Source of the DNA: an uncultured Bacteroidales bacterium
GTDB lineage: Bacteria > Bacteroidota > Bacteroidia > Bacteroidales > Muribaculaceae
Assembly: GCA_949289215.1 (NCBI GenBank)
Contig: CASENC010000042.1
Span: forward strand, 1 to 64,000
DNA: 64,000 bases
Direction of reading: 5' to 3'
Below, piece by piece: positions 36,883 to 45,795 of this stretch. Below the pieces are notes generated by a model. That model was not told where the DNA came from. It worked only from the letters and a program-made list of their open reading frames with translations, and did not search any database. Position numbers and translations under genes: made by a program. Position 1 is the first letter of the stretch, and each line of letters begins with the position of its first letter.

Positions 36883-38799
36883 ATGGAACTGCGAGAAATG
36901 TCTGAAGCTTGTGAAAACCAAGAAAAAGACGTAACCTTGAACACCGAAACGGCCAAAAATGAGGCAACTGCCAATGCAGCTACCGAAGCCGAAACAGTAA
37001 CAACCGAAAATATTCCCGAGGAAGCCGCCGGTGCTGCCTCGGCAGTAGATAATACACAAGATGCCGCCGAACAACGGCAACAGGTGAAACAGGCTGCTCC
37101 CGATTATTCTGCGCTCGACAAGCAAGGACTGGTGGCCGCACTTGAAGAACAGCTGCAACGCCCCATCGAGGCGGTACGCGATGATGTAAACCTTATCAAA
37201 GTCGCTTTTTACACCTTGCGTAACGCCGAAATTGCAGCCGAGCGGGAAGTTTTCGTCGCCAACGGGAACGAAGAAACTGCCTTTGCCCCGGCCGAAGATC
37301 CCTATGAAGTAAAATTCAAGGAACTGCTCAATGCAATAAAAGAAAAACGTGCCGAATTCAATGCCGAGCAGGAAGCTGCAAAAGCCGAAAACCTGAAAAA
37401 GAAACAAGCAATCATCGAAGAAATAAAAAGCATTGTTGCCGACCCCGACAACATCAACAAGCAATACAACCGCATACAGCAATTGCAGCAAGAATTCAAA
37501 GCCATAGGCGAAGTGCCGGCCGCCAATGTCACCGAGACATGGAAGAACTACCAAAAGGCTACCGAGAACTTCTATGACTTGCTGAAAATGAACAAGGAAT
37601 TGCGTGACTATGACTTCAAGAAAAACCTTGAAGCCAAGCAACAATTGTGCTCCGAAGCCGAATCGCTCGACAACCTCGACGATGTGCTGCTTGCCTTCCG
37701 CAAACTGCAAGACTTGCACAACCAGTGGCGCGAAATAGGTCCGGTTGCCAAAGAAATCCGCGAAGAACTATGGGCACGGTTCAAAGACGCATCGGCCAAG
37801 ATAAACAAGAAATACCAAGCTTTCTTTGAAAACCGCAAGGAAAAAGAGAAGGAAAACGAAGTGGCAAAAACCGCCCTTTGCGAAAAAATCGAAGCTATCG
37901 ATATCGATGCCCTGAACACTTTCGCAAAGTGGGATGAAGCCACCAAGGTAATAATATCGTTGCAAGAAGAATGGAAAAAACTGGGATTTGCTTCACGCAA
38001 GGTTAATGCCGACCTGTTTGCCCGTTTCCGCCAGACGTGCGACAAATTCTTTGCCCGCAAGGCCGAATTCTTCAAAACCATGAAAGAGGAATTTGCGGCA
38101 AACCTTGAAAAGAAAATCGCTTTATGCGAAAAAGCCGAAGCCCTGAAAGATTCTACCGACTGGAAAAAGACAGCCGACAAGCTGGTAGCATTGCAAAAAG
38201 AATGGAAAACCATAGGCCCGGTTGTAAAGAAACACAGCGATGCAGTGTGGAAACGCTTCATCACGGCTTGTGATTACTTCTTTGAGCAAAAGAACAAACA
38301 AACGTCATCGGTTCATCAGGCCGAACATGCCAACCTTGCTGCAAAGCGCGAGATAATAGCTGCCATCAACGCTATTATCGACGACGAGACCGAAACCGAC
38401 GGTGCAAAAAAGGTACGCCAACTGATGAAAAAGTGGCAAGAAACCGGCCATGTGCCTTTTAAGGAGAAAGATAAAATCTACACCGAATACAAGGCAGCCA
38501 TCGACCGCGCGTTCGATAAATTCGACATGAAAGAAATACGTGCCGAATTAAGCAACTTCGAGTCGTCGCTCGGTGCATCAAGTCAAGACAAAATGTACCG
38601 CGAGCGTGAACGCCTGGTTCGCACCTACGAACAAAAATGCAACGAGTTAAAGACCTACGAGAATAACTTAGGTTTCTTCAACGCCCAATCAAAAGGCGGA
38701 AACTCGATGCTGAAAGAAGTGGAACGGCGAATACAGAAAATCAAAGACGAACTGGCCGTCCTTGAACAGAAAATAAAGCTCGTTGACGAAAAGTTGTAA
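36883..38799 (+). CDS. DUF349 repeat protein
   Basis: The 638-residue acidic, helical protein starts with a low-complexity Ala/Glu/Thr-rich region (to about 75) and then carries five DUF349 repeats, each with a W-x-x-(I/L/T)G centre: KAIGEVPAANV, REIGPVAKEI, KKLGFASRKV, KTIGPVVKKH and QETGHVPFKE. Coiled-coil character is strong at the C terminus. DUF349 proteins are widespread in Bacteroidetes and have no settled function. A TATATTTG element (36814-36821) ahead may be its promoter. Confidence 0.88.
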   Translation: MELREMSEACENQEKDVTLNTETAKNEATANAATEAETVTTENIPEEAAGAASAVDNTQDAAEQRQQVKQAAPDYSALDKQGLVAALEEQLQRPIEAVRDDVNLIKVAFYTLRNAEIAAEREVFVANGNEETAFAPAEDPYEVKFKELLNAIKEKRAEFNAEQEAAKAENLKKKQAIIEEIKSIVADPDNINKQYNRIQQLQQEFKAIGEVPAANVTETWKNYQKATENFYDLLKMNKELRDYDFKKNLEAKQQLCSEAESLDNLDDVLLAFRKLQDLHNQWREIGPVAKEIREELWARFKDASAKINKKYQAFFENRKEKEKENEVAKTALCEKIEAIDIDALNTFAKWDEATKVIISLQEEWKKLGFASRKVNADLFARFRQTCDKFFARKAEFFKTMKEEFAANLEKKIALCEKAEALKDSTDWKKTADKLVALQKEWKTIGPVVKKHSDAVWKRFITACDYFFEQKNKQTSSVHQAEHANLAAKREIIAAINAIIDDETETDGAKKVRQLMKKWQETGHVPFKEKDKIYTEYKAAIDRAFDKFDMKEIRAELSNFESSLGASSQDKMYRERERLVRTYEQKCNELKTYENNLGFFNAQSKGGNSMLKEVERRIQKIKDELAVLEQKIKLVDEKL

Positions 38800-38881
38800 T
38801 CTGCACTACCCCTCCCGCGCGACACACGGGGTGCACATTATTACGTCATTCGTTACAACCAACTTTAACACATAAAAAAAC

Positions 38882-38918
38882 AGTGGCTGCCCGGCCCCAT
38901 TACAAGCAGGCAGCCACT
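38882..38918. terminator. Hairpin after DUF349 gene
   Basis: Perfect 10-bp arms AGTGGCTGCC (38882-38891) and GGCAGCCACT (38909-38918). An A run precedes it, so the classic T run exists only on the minus strand. It sits 80 bp past the gene. I see no gene in 38800-39031. Confidence 0.5.
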
Positions 38919-39031
38919 CTATATATAAAAATGTATGCCGCAAACATTTTCAGCTGTCAAAATTAAGGACTTTCATGCTCCCTTAAACTTTCAGCGACAC
39001 AACACGGCCATAACACGCTTTTTGTGATACC

Positions 39032-40408
39032 ATGGTGAAAAAAGGCAGATACGGGCAATTTATCAGGGGGCTTTTCACTACAATCGACTTCCTGATATTG
39101 AACCTTACATATTTGATTTTATACCTGCTTCATGATGGCCCCGACGACTTCTTTACCCGTCAAGTGTGGTTCATGATGAACATAGCATTTGCCGTAGGAT
39201 GTTCCATTTATTCCAACATCCACAGTCGTCGTGTGCTTTTTGCCGACCGCGTGGTTCTTACGGCAACCAAGTCGGTTACTCTTTTCGCCGTTATTTTCTT
39301 TGCATTCCTGCTGTTCCTTAACCTCAATAACATACGTGTACTCACATTCATCGAGTTCTTCCTCATTTTTTTCCCATTATTGTCGTTATGGTGGCTTCTA
39401 TCAAGGCAAATGCTCAAGGTTTACCGCAGCCGAGGTTTCAATTTCAAGCGCATCATAATCATTGGCGGCGGCATAGTGGGGCACAGGCTGCTCGACGAGA
39501 TGCTCGAAGACAATGGTTACGGATACCGCATTATGGGGCTTTTCGACGATAACCCAAGCACCATCAGCTTCTACAAAGGAAAAATTGCCGATGTTGACCA
39601 GTTCATCAAGGACAACCTTATCGATGAAATGTTCTGCACCCTGCCCGACGGGGAAGAAGGCCTCGTGCAGAGAATGATAAGGATTGCCGACAACAACGCC
39701 ATCGATTTCTATTATGTACCGCAATTCGGGCGTGCCATAAAACGGCAATTCGACTTGCAATCAATTGGCAATGTTCCCATTTTGGCCATACGCCCCAACC
39801 CGCTCAGCAAGCCCGTCAACCGTGTAATAAAGCGCATTTTCGATTTCATTTTCTCGTCATGCGCACTCATTATTCTTATTCCGTTGGCTTTAATCCCCAT
39901 AGCCATAGGCATAAAATTATCTTCACGAGGACCTGTTTTCTTCAAGCAGAAGCGCACCGGATACAGGGGGAAAGAATTCACCTGTTACAAATTCCGCACA
40001 ATGAAAGTCAACAGCGAGAGCGACAGCCTGCAAGCCACCGAACACGATCCGCGCAAAACGCATTTCGGCGACTTCCTGCGCCGCAATAGCCTTGACGAAT
40101 TACCGCAATTCTTCAACGTGTGGCGCGGCGAGATGTCGATTGTTGGTCCACGACCGCATATGCTGAAGCACACGCAAGACTATAGCGCACTAATCGACAA
40201 GTATATGGTGCGCCACACCATAAAGCCGGGAATCACCGGTTGGGCACAAGTAAACGGCTACCGGGGTGAGACTCGCGAGCTATGGCAAATGGAGAAACGA
40301 GTGGAGTGCGACGTATGGTATGCCGAAAACTGGAACTTCATGCTCGACATGAAAATAATTTTCCTCACCATAAAGAACGCATTCTGCGGTGAGAAAAACG
40401 CATTCTGA
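39032..40408 (+). CDS. Undecaprenyl-phosphate sugar phosphotransferase (WcaJ-like)
   Basis: The 458-residue protein has four N-terminal membrane helices, a Rossmann-like middle domain (FKRIIIIGGGIVGHRLLDEM), a fifth helix near residue 275 and a C-terminal bacterial sugar transferase domain: FFKQKRTGYRGKEFTCYKFR, RRNSLDELPQFFNV, GEMSIVGPRPHM and KPGITGWAQVNGYRGET. It loads the first sugar phosphate onto undecaprenyl phosphate for capsule or exopolysaccharide. No other polysaccharide gene is near; recQ follows 7 bp later, so it appears to be an orphan initiating enzyme. Confidence 0.92.
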   Translation: MVKKGRYGQFIRGLFTTIDFLILNLTYLILYLLHDGPDDFFTRQVWFMMNIAFAVGCSIYSNIHSRRVLFADRVVLTATKSVTLFAVIFFAFLLFLNLNNIRVLTFIEFFLIFFPLLSLWWLLSRQMLKVYRSRGFNFKRIIIIGGGIVGHRLLDEMLEDNGYGYRIMGLFDDNPSTISFYKGKIADVDQFIKDNLIDEMFCTLPDGEEGLVQRMIRIADNNAIDFYYVPQFGRAIKRQFDLQSIGNVPILAIRPNPLSKPVNRVIKRIFDFIFSSCALIILIPLALIPIAIGIKLSSRGPVFFKQKRTGYRGKEFTCYKFRTMKVNSESDSLQATEHDPRKTHFGDFLRRNSLDELPQFFNVWRGEMSIVGPRPHMLKHTQDYSALIDKYMVRHTIKPGITGWAQVNGYRGETRELWQMEKRVECDVWYAENWNFMLDMKIIFLTIKNAFCGEKNAF

Positions 40409-40415
40409 CATTATC

Positions 40416-42260
40416 ATGGACAACGGCGATTTGAAATCACGCGCACTCGGTGTATTACGCCGTTTCTACGGCTACAATTCATTTTACCCGCTGCAATTCG
40501 AGGCTATCCAATGCGTGATGCAAGGCAATGATGCCGTGGTACTGATGCCGACAGGCGGAGGCAAGTCGTTATGTTTCCAAATTCCGGCTTTGCTCTCCGA
40601 GGGCTGCACTATTGTAATTTCACCGTTACTTGCCTTGATGAAAGACCAAGTTGACGCTTTACAGGCCATGGGAATACCTGCGGCATCGGTCAACAGTTCG
40701 CAAACCGACGGTTACAACCGTGAAGTAATCGAGCAAATGTTTGCCGGACGCATAAAGTTGCTTTATATCTCGCCCGAACGCCTGCTTGCCGAGGTTGTGC
40801 AATGGTCCAGCTCGATAAAAATCAGCTTGTTTGCAATCGACGAAGCCCATTGCATATCGCAATGGGGGCACGATTTCCGTCCCGAATATACACAACTCGC
40901 CACTCTGCGCCGGCAATTCCCCGACGTGCCCATAATGGCCTTGACTGCTACGGCCGACCGCCTCACACGCGGCGACATAGCCAGGCAACTGAATATTCCC
41001 GATGCACGGCTGTTCATGACATCGTTCGACCGCCCCAATATCTCGCTTAACGTGGTGACCAACGTCAGTGGCAACGACAAATTGAGGATGATAACGCGAT
41101 TTATCGACTCGCACAAGGGCGAGAGCGGCATCATATACAGCCTGAGGCGTACCGACACCGAAAAAATGGCATTACGGCTGCGCTCGCTCGGTTACAAGGC
41201 CGCCGCATTCCATGCAGGAATGCCTACCAATGAAAAGGAACAAGTGCAAACCGATTTCCTTAACGACGACATCCCCATAGTGTGTGCGACCATCGCATTT
41301 GGGATGGGCATAAACAAGAGCAACGTGAGATGGGTAATCCACAGCAATATGCCAAAAAGCATCGAGTGTTATTACCAGGAAATAGGACGTGCCGGACGTG
41401 ATGGTATGCCGGCAACGGCTCTCATGTTTTATTCGTTTGCCGATGTAATCACTTTGCGCAGTTTTGCACAAAACTCAGGACAGATATCGGTGAACATGAA
41501 CAAGTTGCAACGTATGCAGCAATATGCCGAGAGCGACGTGTGCCGCCGCCGCACTCTGCTGAGCTACTTTAATGAATCCTATTTGCACGATTGCGGCAAC
41601 TGCGATGTGTGCCTCAATCCTCCCGAACGCTTCGATGCCACAATACTGTGCCAAATGGCACTGAGCGCGATAGTGCGCACCGGTGGCAAAGAAGGCGTAT
41701 CGGCAATTATCGACATACTGCGAGGGTCGGCCAAGACCGACATCGTGGCCAAGGGATACAACACCCTGCGCACCTACGGCGTGGGCCGCGACCTTAGTTT
41801 TGCGGCATGGAATGCCTATTTGCTGCAAATGTTGCAAATGGGGATAATCGATGTGGCATACGACGACTACAACCACCTGCGCGTAACTGCCTACGGCCGG
41901 GAAATACTCAAAGGCACCCGCCAAGTGATGCTCTCCAAGTTCTCATATTCAAGCAGCAAAACGACCACAGCTGCCGCAAAAGAAAAGAAACCTCGTCAAG
42001 GGCAACTGCAAGATATGCCTCCTGCCGACAAGGTCCTCTTTGAACGCTTGAAAGAAACGCGACTCGCAATTGCCCGAGCTCAAAAAGTACCACCATACAT
42101 CGTGTTCAGCGACAAGGTGCTCGACGTTATTGCTCGCCACCGCCCCACTACTCGCGAAGAATTTTCGGTGCTGTATGGCATCGGCGAGAAAAAAACCAAA
42201 ATGTATTGGCGCCCGTTCACCACTGCCGTCCGAGCTTACATCGAGGCTCACCCACTGTAA
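40416..42260 (+). CDS. recQ: ATP-dependent DNA helicase RecQ
   Basis: The 614-residue helicase has Walker A in LMPTGGGKSLCFQIPALL, the DEAH box in AIDEAHCISQWGHDFRPEY, motif VI in YYQEIGRAGRDGMP, the RecQ zinc-binding cysteines (CRRRTLLSYF and CGNCDVC), a winged helix and a C-terminal HRDC domain. It unwinds DNA in repair and should partner TopB at 13.6 kb. I start at MDNGDLKS; a GTG 27 bp earlier lies inside the preceding gene. Confidence 0.95.
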   Translation: MDNGDLKSRALGVLRRFYGYNSFYPLQFEAIQCVMQGNDAVVLMPTGGGKSLCFQIPALLSEGCTIVISPLLALMKDQVDALQAMGIPAASVNSSQTDGYNREVIEQMFAGRIKLLYISPERLLAEVVQWSSSIKISLFAIDEAHCISQWGHDFRPEYTQLATLRRQFPDVPIMALTATADRLTRGDIARQLNIPDARLFMTSFDRPNISLNVVTNVSGNDKLRMITRFIDSHKGESGIIYSLRRTDTEKMALRLRSLGYKAAAFHAGMPTNEKEQVQTDFLNDDIPIVCATIAFGMGINKSNVRWVIHSNMPKSIECYYQEIGRAGRDGMPATALMFYSFADVITLRSFAQNSGQISVNMNKLQRMQQYAESDVCRRRTLLSYFNESYLHDCGNCDVCLNPPERFDATILCQMALSAIVRTGGKEGVSAIIDILRGSAKTDIVAKGYNTLRTYGVGRDLSFAAWNAYLLQMLQMGIIDVAYDDYNHLRVTAYGREILKGTRQVMLSKFSYSSSKTTTAAAKEKKPRQGQLQDMPPADKVLFERLKETRLAIARAQKVPPYIVFSDKVLDVIARHRPTTREEFSVLYGIGEKKTKMYWRPFTTAVRAYIEAHPL

Positions 42261-42311
42261 TGGGACTTCAACTATAATCTAAATGTCTAATTATTATAAA
42301 ATTAAATTCAC

Positions 42312-45131
42312 ATGAGAACAATTCTGTTATTCTTTTGTATTGCTTGTATCGTGAATTCGGTTTTGGCCAATGATGCAAAGGAAGCAATAACAACGGCCGA
42401 AAAGTTCCTTGTATCGAAACTCGGGATTACACCATCTGAAGGTTCTCTCATCGCGGCCGGTTCAAGTGAAGATGGCGGTACTGTCAGATTGTATTCCACC
42501 GAAAACGGCAAATCTGATTTTTATGCCTACAACGTTGACAGTTGCTTTGTAGTAATGGTGGCCGGCAATAGCGATATGCGAGTTGTGGGATATGGAACAA
42601 ACGGAGAATTTTCATTTGAAAACATGCCCGAGGCTCTTGCTGTGTGGCTCGCCGATTACAAGAAAGCAATGGAAAACGGGGCATATGATAATTACACAAC
42701 CGAGCAGAAATTTGAACCTGTGCCGCCTATGATAACCACAAAATGGGGTCAGGGTGAACCATACAATAATTTATGCCCCAAATATAAAGGTGAGCCTCTT
42801 CTCACCGGTTGCATGGCAACTGCAATGTCCCAAATTCTCAATTACTACCAATCAGACGCTCCCGGATATGACAAAATAGAATATGTCGATTCTTTTACCG
42901 ACACCGAAATCAGTGTGGATTTTTCAACGATAGATTATGACTGGGACAATATGCTCGATGTATATAGCACAGGAGAATACACCGAAGCACAAACCTATGC
43001 GGTGGCTCGGTTGATGGCCGATGCCGGAGCCGCATTGAAATCGGAATACAAGATTAGTTCGACAAGCGCGTCAATGGCATACGTCGCATTCGACCGTTAC
43101 TACAACTATAATTGCGAGTTTTGGGTGCGAGAATGGACACCTACCGGCATATGGATAGAAACTGTCAGGGAAGAACTCAGCGCAGGCCGCCCCGTTCTTT
43201 ATGGCGGTAATGCAGGAACCTCTGCCCACGCATTTGTAATCGATGGCATGGATGCCGACGGCAATGTGCATATCAATTGGGGGTGGGAAGGAATCGACGA
43301 CGGTTATTATGACATAAACTTCTGCAATCCGCCGACCGAAGAAGATGGCGGCTATGACACAAGCCACCAAATGCTTGTGGGCCTGCGCCCTCGCACGGCC
43401 AATGATAAGCCGTATGAAGAAAAATGCCTTATTGTAGGCTATACCGAATTTATCAACCATTATAACGGGCCTTATGATGAAGCTACCGGCATAACCACCA
43501 ACTTTTATAATACCGGCAATAGCAAATATTATTGCGCCTTATGCCTTTTCCAAGATGGAGAGATAAAATATGTCAATGATGCAAACTTCAAGGAACTAAA
43601 TACCTGTTTCCCCGGTTATATAAATAAAACGGGTGGATGCTCCCCCATTGAAGATGGCACATATTATTTATCTGCCGCATATAAATTTAACGAAAACGAT
43701 GATTGGAAGCTGATGGAAATTCATGACTTCGCCGCTTTAAAATATATTGTCAAGAATGGGGAGATTACTAAAGTAAATCCATTTGATTATTCTGAAAATT
43801 ACAGCTTGGTTGACGTAGAACCGGCCTGTGAATTATATGGCAAGGCTCCGATGTACTTATATGTCACGGCTCGAAATAACAGTGAAGGCGTGTCGCTTGA
43901 CGGCATGTCGTTTGAAGTGTCGTTTGTAAGCAAAGAAGACGGAACAGTATATGGCCCTGAAAGATTAAACTTCAGCACACGGTATGACAACGTTGAAAAT
44001 CGGGAATTATTTGAATTAGCCCCGACCAATGCGTCCAATGGGTTCCGTATGCCGGCAGGGGAATACACCATCGTGTGCGACGACCCCAGGGTGACGATGG
44101 AAGATGAATTCACAGTGACACTTATGGATGTCGATTATCCTGTTTTCGGTTATTGGGATGCAAACTTGTTGTATATAAAGGACACTTGGGAATGGTATGA
44201 CCATATATCAGGATTATCTTTAAACAAGGAATGGCTTGAGGCCGACAACAAGGTTGAAGGAACAACTACCCTGGCCGTGTACTTGATTGACGCCGATACC
44301 GGGGAAGAAATATTGTTGCAGGCAATTCCCGATGTGGAAATTCCATGCGCAGCTCCATTAAGAGAGGTTATTCCCGGTAATTTGTATCCGTTTGAAGGAC
44401 GATACAAGGAGGAAGTGCGTTATCACATACCCGGGAAAGGAGAAGTCGTGCCATATTCGCCCGATTATGCCGATACCGACTTGCGAGAAATCTACATACA
44501 GGGAAGCACTGTAAACAATCTACCACAAATTTCTACCGTTGCCGACGTGCCGGAAGGGGTTAATAACCTTCCCACTGGAGAGAGTCGAAACATAACAGTG
44601 CCGCTACACAATAACAATAAATTTGACTTTAACGGAACTGCCATCGCTTATTTTTACAATGCCGAAGCCGGTGATGCATTCAGCGTTCAAGTTGATGGAG
44701 TGACAATACCGGCCGATGCCGACGTGCCGGTAACCATCCCTGCCACATTCTCGCATAAAGGTGTTTACGCAATGGATTTGCGAGTAGCGGGGGGAACTTA
44801 TAACAGCGACTCTGATGCACAAAAATTGACATTCGTTACCGACAAGTTAAATAAAAAGGCCTCGTATAACGTGGGAGTGGGCGTTATCGTATCGGGTGTC
44901 GATGCCGTCGAAAAGGAAATGTCAATACGGGTTTATCCCAATCCGGCCGATGACATGATTGTTGTAGAAGGTGCCAAAGAAAATTCGGTTGCCACAATTT
45001 ATTCAACACTTGGAATGATGATGTCGCAGATTGAAGTTGGGAAATCCTCCAAGATTGACGTGACAGGCTATCCGGCAGGAATATATATCGTGGTTATCGA
45101 TGGAGAGACAATAAAATTCGTGAAGAAATAA
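42312..45131 (+). CDS. Secreted C10 (streptopain-like) cysteine peptidase with T9SS domain
   Basis: The 939-residue protein has a signal peptide (to about 19), a propeptide of the Spi/SpeB inhibitor type (about 22-125), and a C10 peptidase domain with catalytic Cys167 in LTGCMATAMSQI and His306 in SAHAFVIDG, then HINWGWEG. A long region of beta-rich domains follows. It ends in a T9SS sorting domain (SIRVYPNPADDMIVVEG to YIVVIDGETIKFVKK). It is predicted to be exported through SprA and anchored at or released from the surface. Its base composition is somewhat more AT-rich than its neighbours. No inhibitor gene is adjacent. Confidence 0.92.
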   Translation: MRTILLFFCIACIVNSVLANDAKEAITTAEKFLVSKLGITPSEGSLIAAGSSEDGGTVRLYSTENGKSDFYAYNVDSCFVVMVAGNSDMRVVGYGTNGEFSFENMPEALAVWLADYKKAMENGAYDNYTTEQKFEPVPPMITTKWGQGEPYNNLCPKYKGEPLLTGCMATAMSQILNYYQSDAPGYDKIEYVDSFTDTEISVDFSTIDYDWDNMLDVYSTGEYTEAQTYAVARLMADAGAALKSEYKISSTSASMAYVAFDRYYNYNCEFWVREWTPTGIWIETVREELSAGRPVLYGGNAGTSAHAFVIDGMDADGNVHINWGWEGIDDGYYDINFCNPPTEEDGGYDTSHQMLVGLRPRTANDKPYEEKCLIVGYTEFINHYNGPYDEATGITTNFYNTGNSKYYCALCLFQDGEIKYVNDANFKELNTCFPGYINKTGGCSPIEDGTYYLSAAYKFNENDDWKLMEIHDFAALKYIVKNGEITKVNPFDYSENYSLVDVEPACELYGKAPMYLYVTARNNSEGVSLDGMSFEVSFVSKEDGTVYGPERLNFSTRYDNVENRELFELAPTNASNGFRMPAGEYTIVCDDPRVTMEDEFTVTLMDVDYPVFGYWDANLLYIKDTWEWYDHISGLSLNKEWLEADNKVEGTTTLAVYLIDADTGEEILLQAIPDVEIPCAAPLREVIPGNLYPFEGRYKEEVRYHIPGKGEVVPYSPDYADTDLREIYIQGSTVNNLPQISTVADVPEGVNNLPTGESRNITVPLHNNNKFDFNGTAIAYFYNAEAGDAFSVQVDGVTIPADADVPVTIPATFSHKGVYAMDLRVAGGTYNSDSDAQKLTFVTDKLNKKASYNVGVGVIVSGVDAVEKEMSIRVYPNPADDMIVVEGAKENSVATIYSTLGMMMSQIEVGKSSKIDVTGYPAGIYIVVIDGETIKFVKK

Positions 45132-45155
45132 TAATTACTGAATTAGCCCAATTGC

Positions 45156-45420
45156 AATTTCAAGGAGGGCGGCAAGGCCGCCCAGTCTGTGGTAACCGAT
45201 GTGTGAAGCAAAGCCTCGCCATCGGAGCATGAGGAACCATCATATTAGGAACGGCCTCAAAGAGGTCGAATGCATTAGGGTTCTCCCTATGTGTGTTCGA
45301 CCTCTTTGAGGCCGAGCTTGTTGACGTTTTCACTTTCCGACGGCTTGCAACACGCCCCTTGGCGGTCACTGCGCCGCCGGTTACCGCAGATTGGACGGCT
45401 TTGCCGCCCCATTTGAATTT
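45156..45420. repeat. Nested palindromic, MITE-like element
   Basis: Imperfect 43-bp terminal inverted repeats (45156-45198 and 45378-45420, 35 matches of 43) enclose a perfect 19-bp inverted repeat (45252-45270 and 45296-45314), whose loop contains TAGGG/CCCTA. No transposase is inside. The terminal arms each contain their own small GGGCGGC-type hairpin. It lies between the C10 peptidase stop and the cobalamin operon promoter. An open frame through it on the minus strand does not look like a real gene. Confidence 0.7.
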
Positions 45421-45510
45421 ACATTTCGGCACACCATATTGTTGCATCGGCATATAATGATTTGATACCCAAAGAAACAATTGTGCAAAAAATTGCTTGC
45501 TGAAATAAAA

Positions 45511-45542
45511 TTTGCAGGAGAAAATATTTATGCCTAACTTTG
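45511..45542 (+). promoter_or_regulatory. Promoter of cobalamin uptake operon
   Basis: TTTG (45511-45514), 20 bp, TAACTTTG (45535-45542). The start should be near 45549, just ahead of the riboswitch. Confidence 0.8.
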
Positions 45543-45554
45543 CCTGCGTCATTC

Positions 45555-45713
45555 AATAGAAGGCGTTGCCCTATCAACGCCGGGAACCGGGTGAAAATCC
45601 CGGGCAGTACTCGCTGCCGTAACTCCATATAATGACACCTGTGGATCGGTCACTGGAAACACTCTCCGGGAAGGCCGCTCCGATGAAATTACAGGGGAGA
45701 AGCCGGAATACCG
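45555..45713 (+). promoter_or_regulatory. Cobalamin (B12) riboswitch
   Basis: The conserved aptamer blocks occur in order: GGGAACCGGGTGAAAATCCC, then CAGTACTCGCTGCCGTAA, a GGTCACTGGAAAC segment (L5 kissing loop), CGGGAAGGCC, and the B12 box AGCCGGAATACC at 45701-45712. Downstream (45738-45778) a nested stem, TGTCCG/CGGACA enclosing TTTCC/GGAAA, ends 18 bp before the btuB ATG and is a good candidate expression platform acting on translation. High cobalamin should shut the operon off. Confidence 0.9.
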
Positions 45714-45795
45714 TTTGAATGATAAGTATTGTTTAACTGTCCGCGAGACAATTTCCACGCAACGGGAAATATCGGACATAACTTATACGACATTA

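Noticed and set aside
38882..38918. Clear terminator of the DUF349 gene
   Set aside because: The stem is perfect but the T run is on the wrong side for a plus-strand gene, so I list it only as a probable hairpin.
40389..40415. A GTG start giving nine more residues on RecQ
   Set aside because: It lies inside the sugar transferase gene, and the ATG after that gene fits the RecQ N terminus better.
45160..45552. A 130-codon minus-strand open frame across the palindromic element
   Set aside because: It is made of the repeat arms and the B12 operon promoter, has no motif, and its composition follows the repeats. I treat it as chance.
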